A stretch of DNA of 45,482 nt from Methylococcaceae bacterium UBA975 (GTDB lineage: Bacteria > Pseudomonadota > Gammaproteobacteria > Methylococcales > Cycloclasticaceae). Positions 44,273 through 45,482 of this stretch are shown piece after piece. Under the pieces are notes generated by a model. It ran no database searches. It saw only the letters and a list, made by a program, of their open reading frames with translations, and was not told the DNA's origin. The number at the start of each line of letters is the position of its first letter. The stretch's first letter is position 1. Position numbers and translations under genes: made by a program. The stretch covers positions 1 through 45,482 of the forward strand of contig DBBV01000015.1 in NCBI GenBank assembly GCA_002292375.1, written 5' to 3'.

Positions 44273-44439
44273 TAGATCCTTTCATCTATATGAGTAGTAC
44301 CTGAGTCATCCGGCCGTTGAGGCTCTTTTGAATCAGGATGACGAATATAAGCCTCATTTGACGGCTTCTCCGTTTGTTTTTTTTTCGGTTTAACGGCTTT
44401 AGTCGGTCTACTAGGGATGATTTTATTAATACTGACCAT
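44272..44439 (-). CDS. Small basic/proline-rich protein in the chemotaxis operon
   Basis: 55 residues from the ATG at 44439, which has GAGGTG about 8 bases upstream. The sequence has a Lys/Pro run (PTKAVKPKKKQTEKPS) and a polar end; it looks disordered. The stop overlaps the DUF2802 start (TAATG), and the gene sits 29 bases after cheW. The strong ribosome site and the coupled junction support a real gene despite its size. Function unknown. Confidence 0.6.
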   Translation of the reverse strand: MVSINKIIPSRPTKAVKPKKKQTEKPSNEAYIRHPDSKEPQRPDDSGTTHIDERI

Positions 44440-44468
44440 TTGCGTGCACCTCAAGTTAAGCTGATCAC

Positions 44469-44951
44469 TTAATTAGTTAAGAACTCCAATTCTTTTTCAG
44501 TTAATAACTTTTCAAAGTTGACTAGGATATGCAACACATTATTTATATTAGCAATACCTTGAATAAATAGTGATGACACCGAATTACCCACATCAGGCGT
44601 TGTTTCAACGTCCTCATCTTTTAAATCAATAACTTCTGTCACTGTGTCGACCAAAACGCCAATAATGTACCCTTGGACATCCATCATCATGATACGGGTA
44701 AACTCATCTATTTCTCGCTTTGGCATACCAAACTTCCCCCTAGCGTCCACAACGGTTACTACATTACCCCTAAGGTTTATAATGCCGAGCACATCTGCTG
44801 GGGCTCCGGGTACAGGTGCAATGGGTGTATATCTCAAAACTTCTTGCACTTGAACGACTTTTACAGCATACCTTTCATTTGCCAAGACAAAGGTAAGCCA
44901 CTGTGTAACCGGCGCTACTGTGGCCTCATATTCTTCTTGATTTTCACTCAT
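44469..44951 (-). CDS. cheW: Chemotaxis coupling protein CheW
   Basis: 160 residues, one CheW domain: WLTFVLANERYAVKVVQVQEVLRYTPIAPVPGAPADVLGIINLRGNVVTVVDAR, then FTRIMMMDVQGYIIGVLVDTVTEVI and VQGIANINNVLHILVNFEKLL-like end. It links methyl-accepting receptors to the CheA kinase. The ribosome site AGAGATAA lies just before the ATG. It follows a second CheW-like gene by 38 bases. Confidence 0.93.
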   Translation of the reverse strand: MSENQEEYEATVAPVTQWLTFVLANERYAVKVVQVQEVLRYTPIAPVPGAPADVLGIINLRGNVVTVVDARGKFGMPKREIDEFTRIMMMDVQGYIIGVLVDTVTEVIDLKDEDVETTPDVGNSVSSLFIQGIANINNVLHILVNFEKLLTEKELEFLTN

Positions 44952-44989
44952 TTGTTATCTCTCATAAAATTTAATGACTCAATACGTGT

Positions 44990-45482
44990 TTATTTATCGT
45001 CGATAAACATTTTTTCGGGGTCAATTATTGCCAATTGCAAGTTCGACTCGATACCGCTCAACCATTGACGATCAGGTGATTTTTCACGCCAATTGATATT
45101 GCCAGCGTCCAACACTAGCTCCTCTAATACTGCGTCGCAGGCTATACCCCAACGACTTTTTTCTAAGGTTAATATGCTGTTGTATGGCTTAGTATTGATA
45201 TCTCTCACTGTTTGATTTAATAGTAATCGTCCCGTATCTACGACCGCGATAAAGTTCGCCCCATCCATTTTCAAACCTAAAATCCAATCCAGCGGGTTTT
45301 TGACTTGTTTCAATTCACCATCAAAACTTATTTTTTCTTTGATTAATGTCGCAGGAAAAGCTAGTTTAACGTTATTGACGACAACGACTACTGCGTTAAA
45401 ACGATTCGTAGCCCACACCGGTGCGTTAGGGTGATGTTTTTTTGCTTCGCTTTCGACTCTTTCAGCTTCGATCCTTTCAGCT
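44990..45482 (-). CDS. CheW-like domain protein (ParP-type), partial at the window edge
   Basis: The frame is open to the end of the window and includes a charged AERIEAERVESEAKK helix before the domain, so the gene starts outside and only about 164 residues are seen. The C-terminal CheW-like domain has VVVNNVKLAFPATLIKEKISFDGELKQVKNPLDWILGLKMDGANFIAVVDTGRLL. A divergent CheW domain after a long N-terminal region, just upstream of cheW, matches ParP-like proteins that place chemotaxis arrays at the pole; that identity is inference. Confidence 0.8.
   Translation of the reverse strand, partial: AERIEAERVESEAKKHHPNAPVWATNRFNAVVVVVNNVKLAFPATLIKEKISFDGELKQVKNPLDWILGLKMDGANFIAVVDTGRLLLNQTVRDINTKPYNSILTLEKSRWGIACDAVLEELVLDAGNINWREKSPDRQWLSGIESNLQLAIIDPEKMFIDDK

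Overview
The window looks like a chromosomal segment of a marine-type gammaproteobacterium with an A/T-rich genome. Housekeeping neighbourhoods typical of that class are present: dksA-gluQ, prmB-aroC-MFS, efp with epmA and epmB, psd, rapA, ppsA with its regulator, slyX and yaaA. A class III polyhydroxyalkanoate (PHA) synthase, an NhaD-type sodium/proton antiporter and a copper membrane monooxygenase (pmoCAB type) together recall Cycloclasticus-like hydrocarbon degraders or a methylotroph relative. This taxonomic suggestion is inference from gene content and was not tested by a search. No RNA genes, CRISPR arrays or insertion sequences were seen.

Layout. 1-4.8 kb: a lipoprotein, a DeaD-like RNA helicase, slyX, rbgA and an unknown protein. 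4.8-8.7 kb: the copper membrane monooxygenase operon pmoC-pmoA-pmoB plus a PmoD-position periplasmic protein, all on the minus strand. It carries three strong DNA/RNA structures: a perfect 30-bp palindrome at the promoter, a terminator-like hairpin between pmoC and pmoA, and a perfect 35-bp palindrome after pmoB. 8.7-12.9 kb: nhaD (divergent from pmo), then mobB-moeA-galE overlapping by ATGA junctions. 12.9-14.0 kb: a class I aminotransferase gene broken by a frameshift and small deletion. 14.2-15.5 kb: dksA-gluQ. 15.6-19.2 kb: a PHA storage cluster (phaE, phaC, a small DUF6489-like protein, a phasin with a histone-like tail, phaB). 19.4-24 kb: yaaA, a secreted metallo-beta-lactamase-fold hydrolase, rapA. 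24-30 kb: ppsR/ppsA, an alanine-glyoxylate-type aminotransferase, psd and a YjdF-like membrane protein. 30-32.7 kb: elongation factor P and its lysylation enzymes. 32.8-36.6 kb: a PilZ-like protein and a degenerate FimX-like GGDEF/EAL protein. 36.6-40.9 kb: 5'-nucleotidase, MFS transporter, aroC, prmB. 41-45.5 kb: a cNMP-HDOD protein, FliK-like and FlhB-tail-like proteins, and the end of a chemotaxis cluster (DUF2802, small basic protein, CheW, CheW-like partial).

How the parts may work together. The monooxygenase keeps the visible copper ligands of the PmoB and PmoC sites, so it should be an active enzyme that hydroxylates a small substrate (methane, a short alkane or ammonia; the sequence alone does not decide). 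No alcohol dehydrogenase or hydroxylamine oxidoreductase lies beside it. Carbon storage (PHA), gluconeogenic PEP synthesis (ppsA with its kinase/phosphorylase) and a glyoxylate-linked aminotransferase fit a cell that grows on small carbon compounds, but the link is inference. Degenerate c-di-GMP receptors and flagellar/chemotaxis genes point to a motile, surface-responsive bacterium.

The most interesting material is the monooxygenase operon, its structural elements and its His-rich fourth protein.
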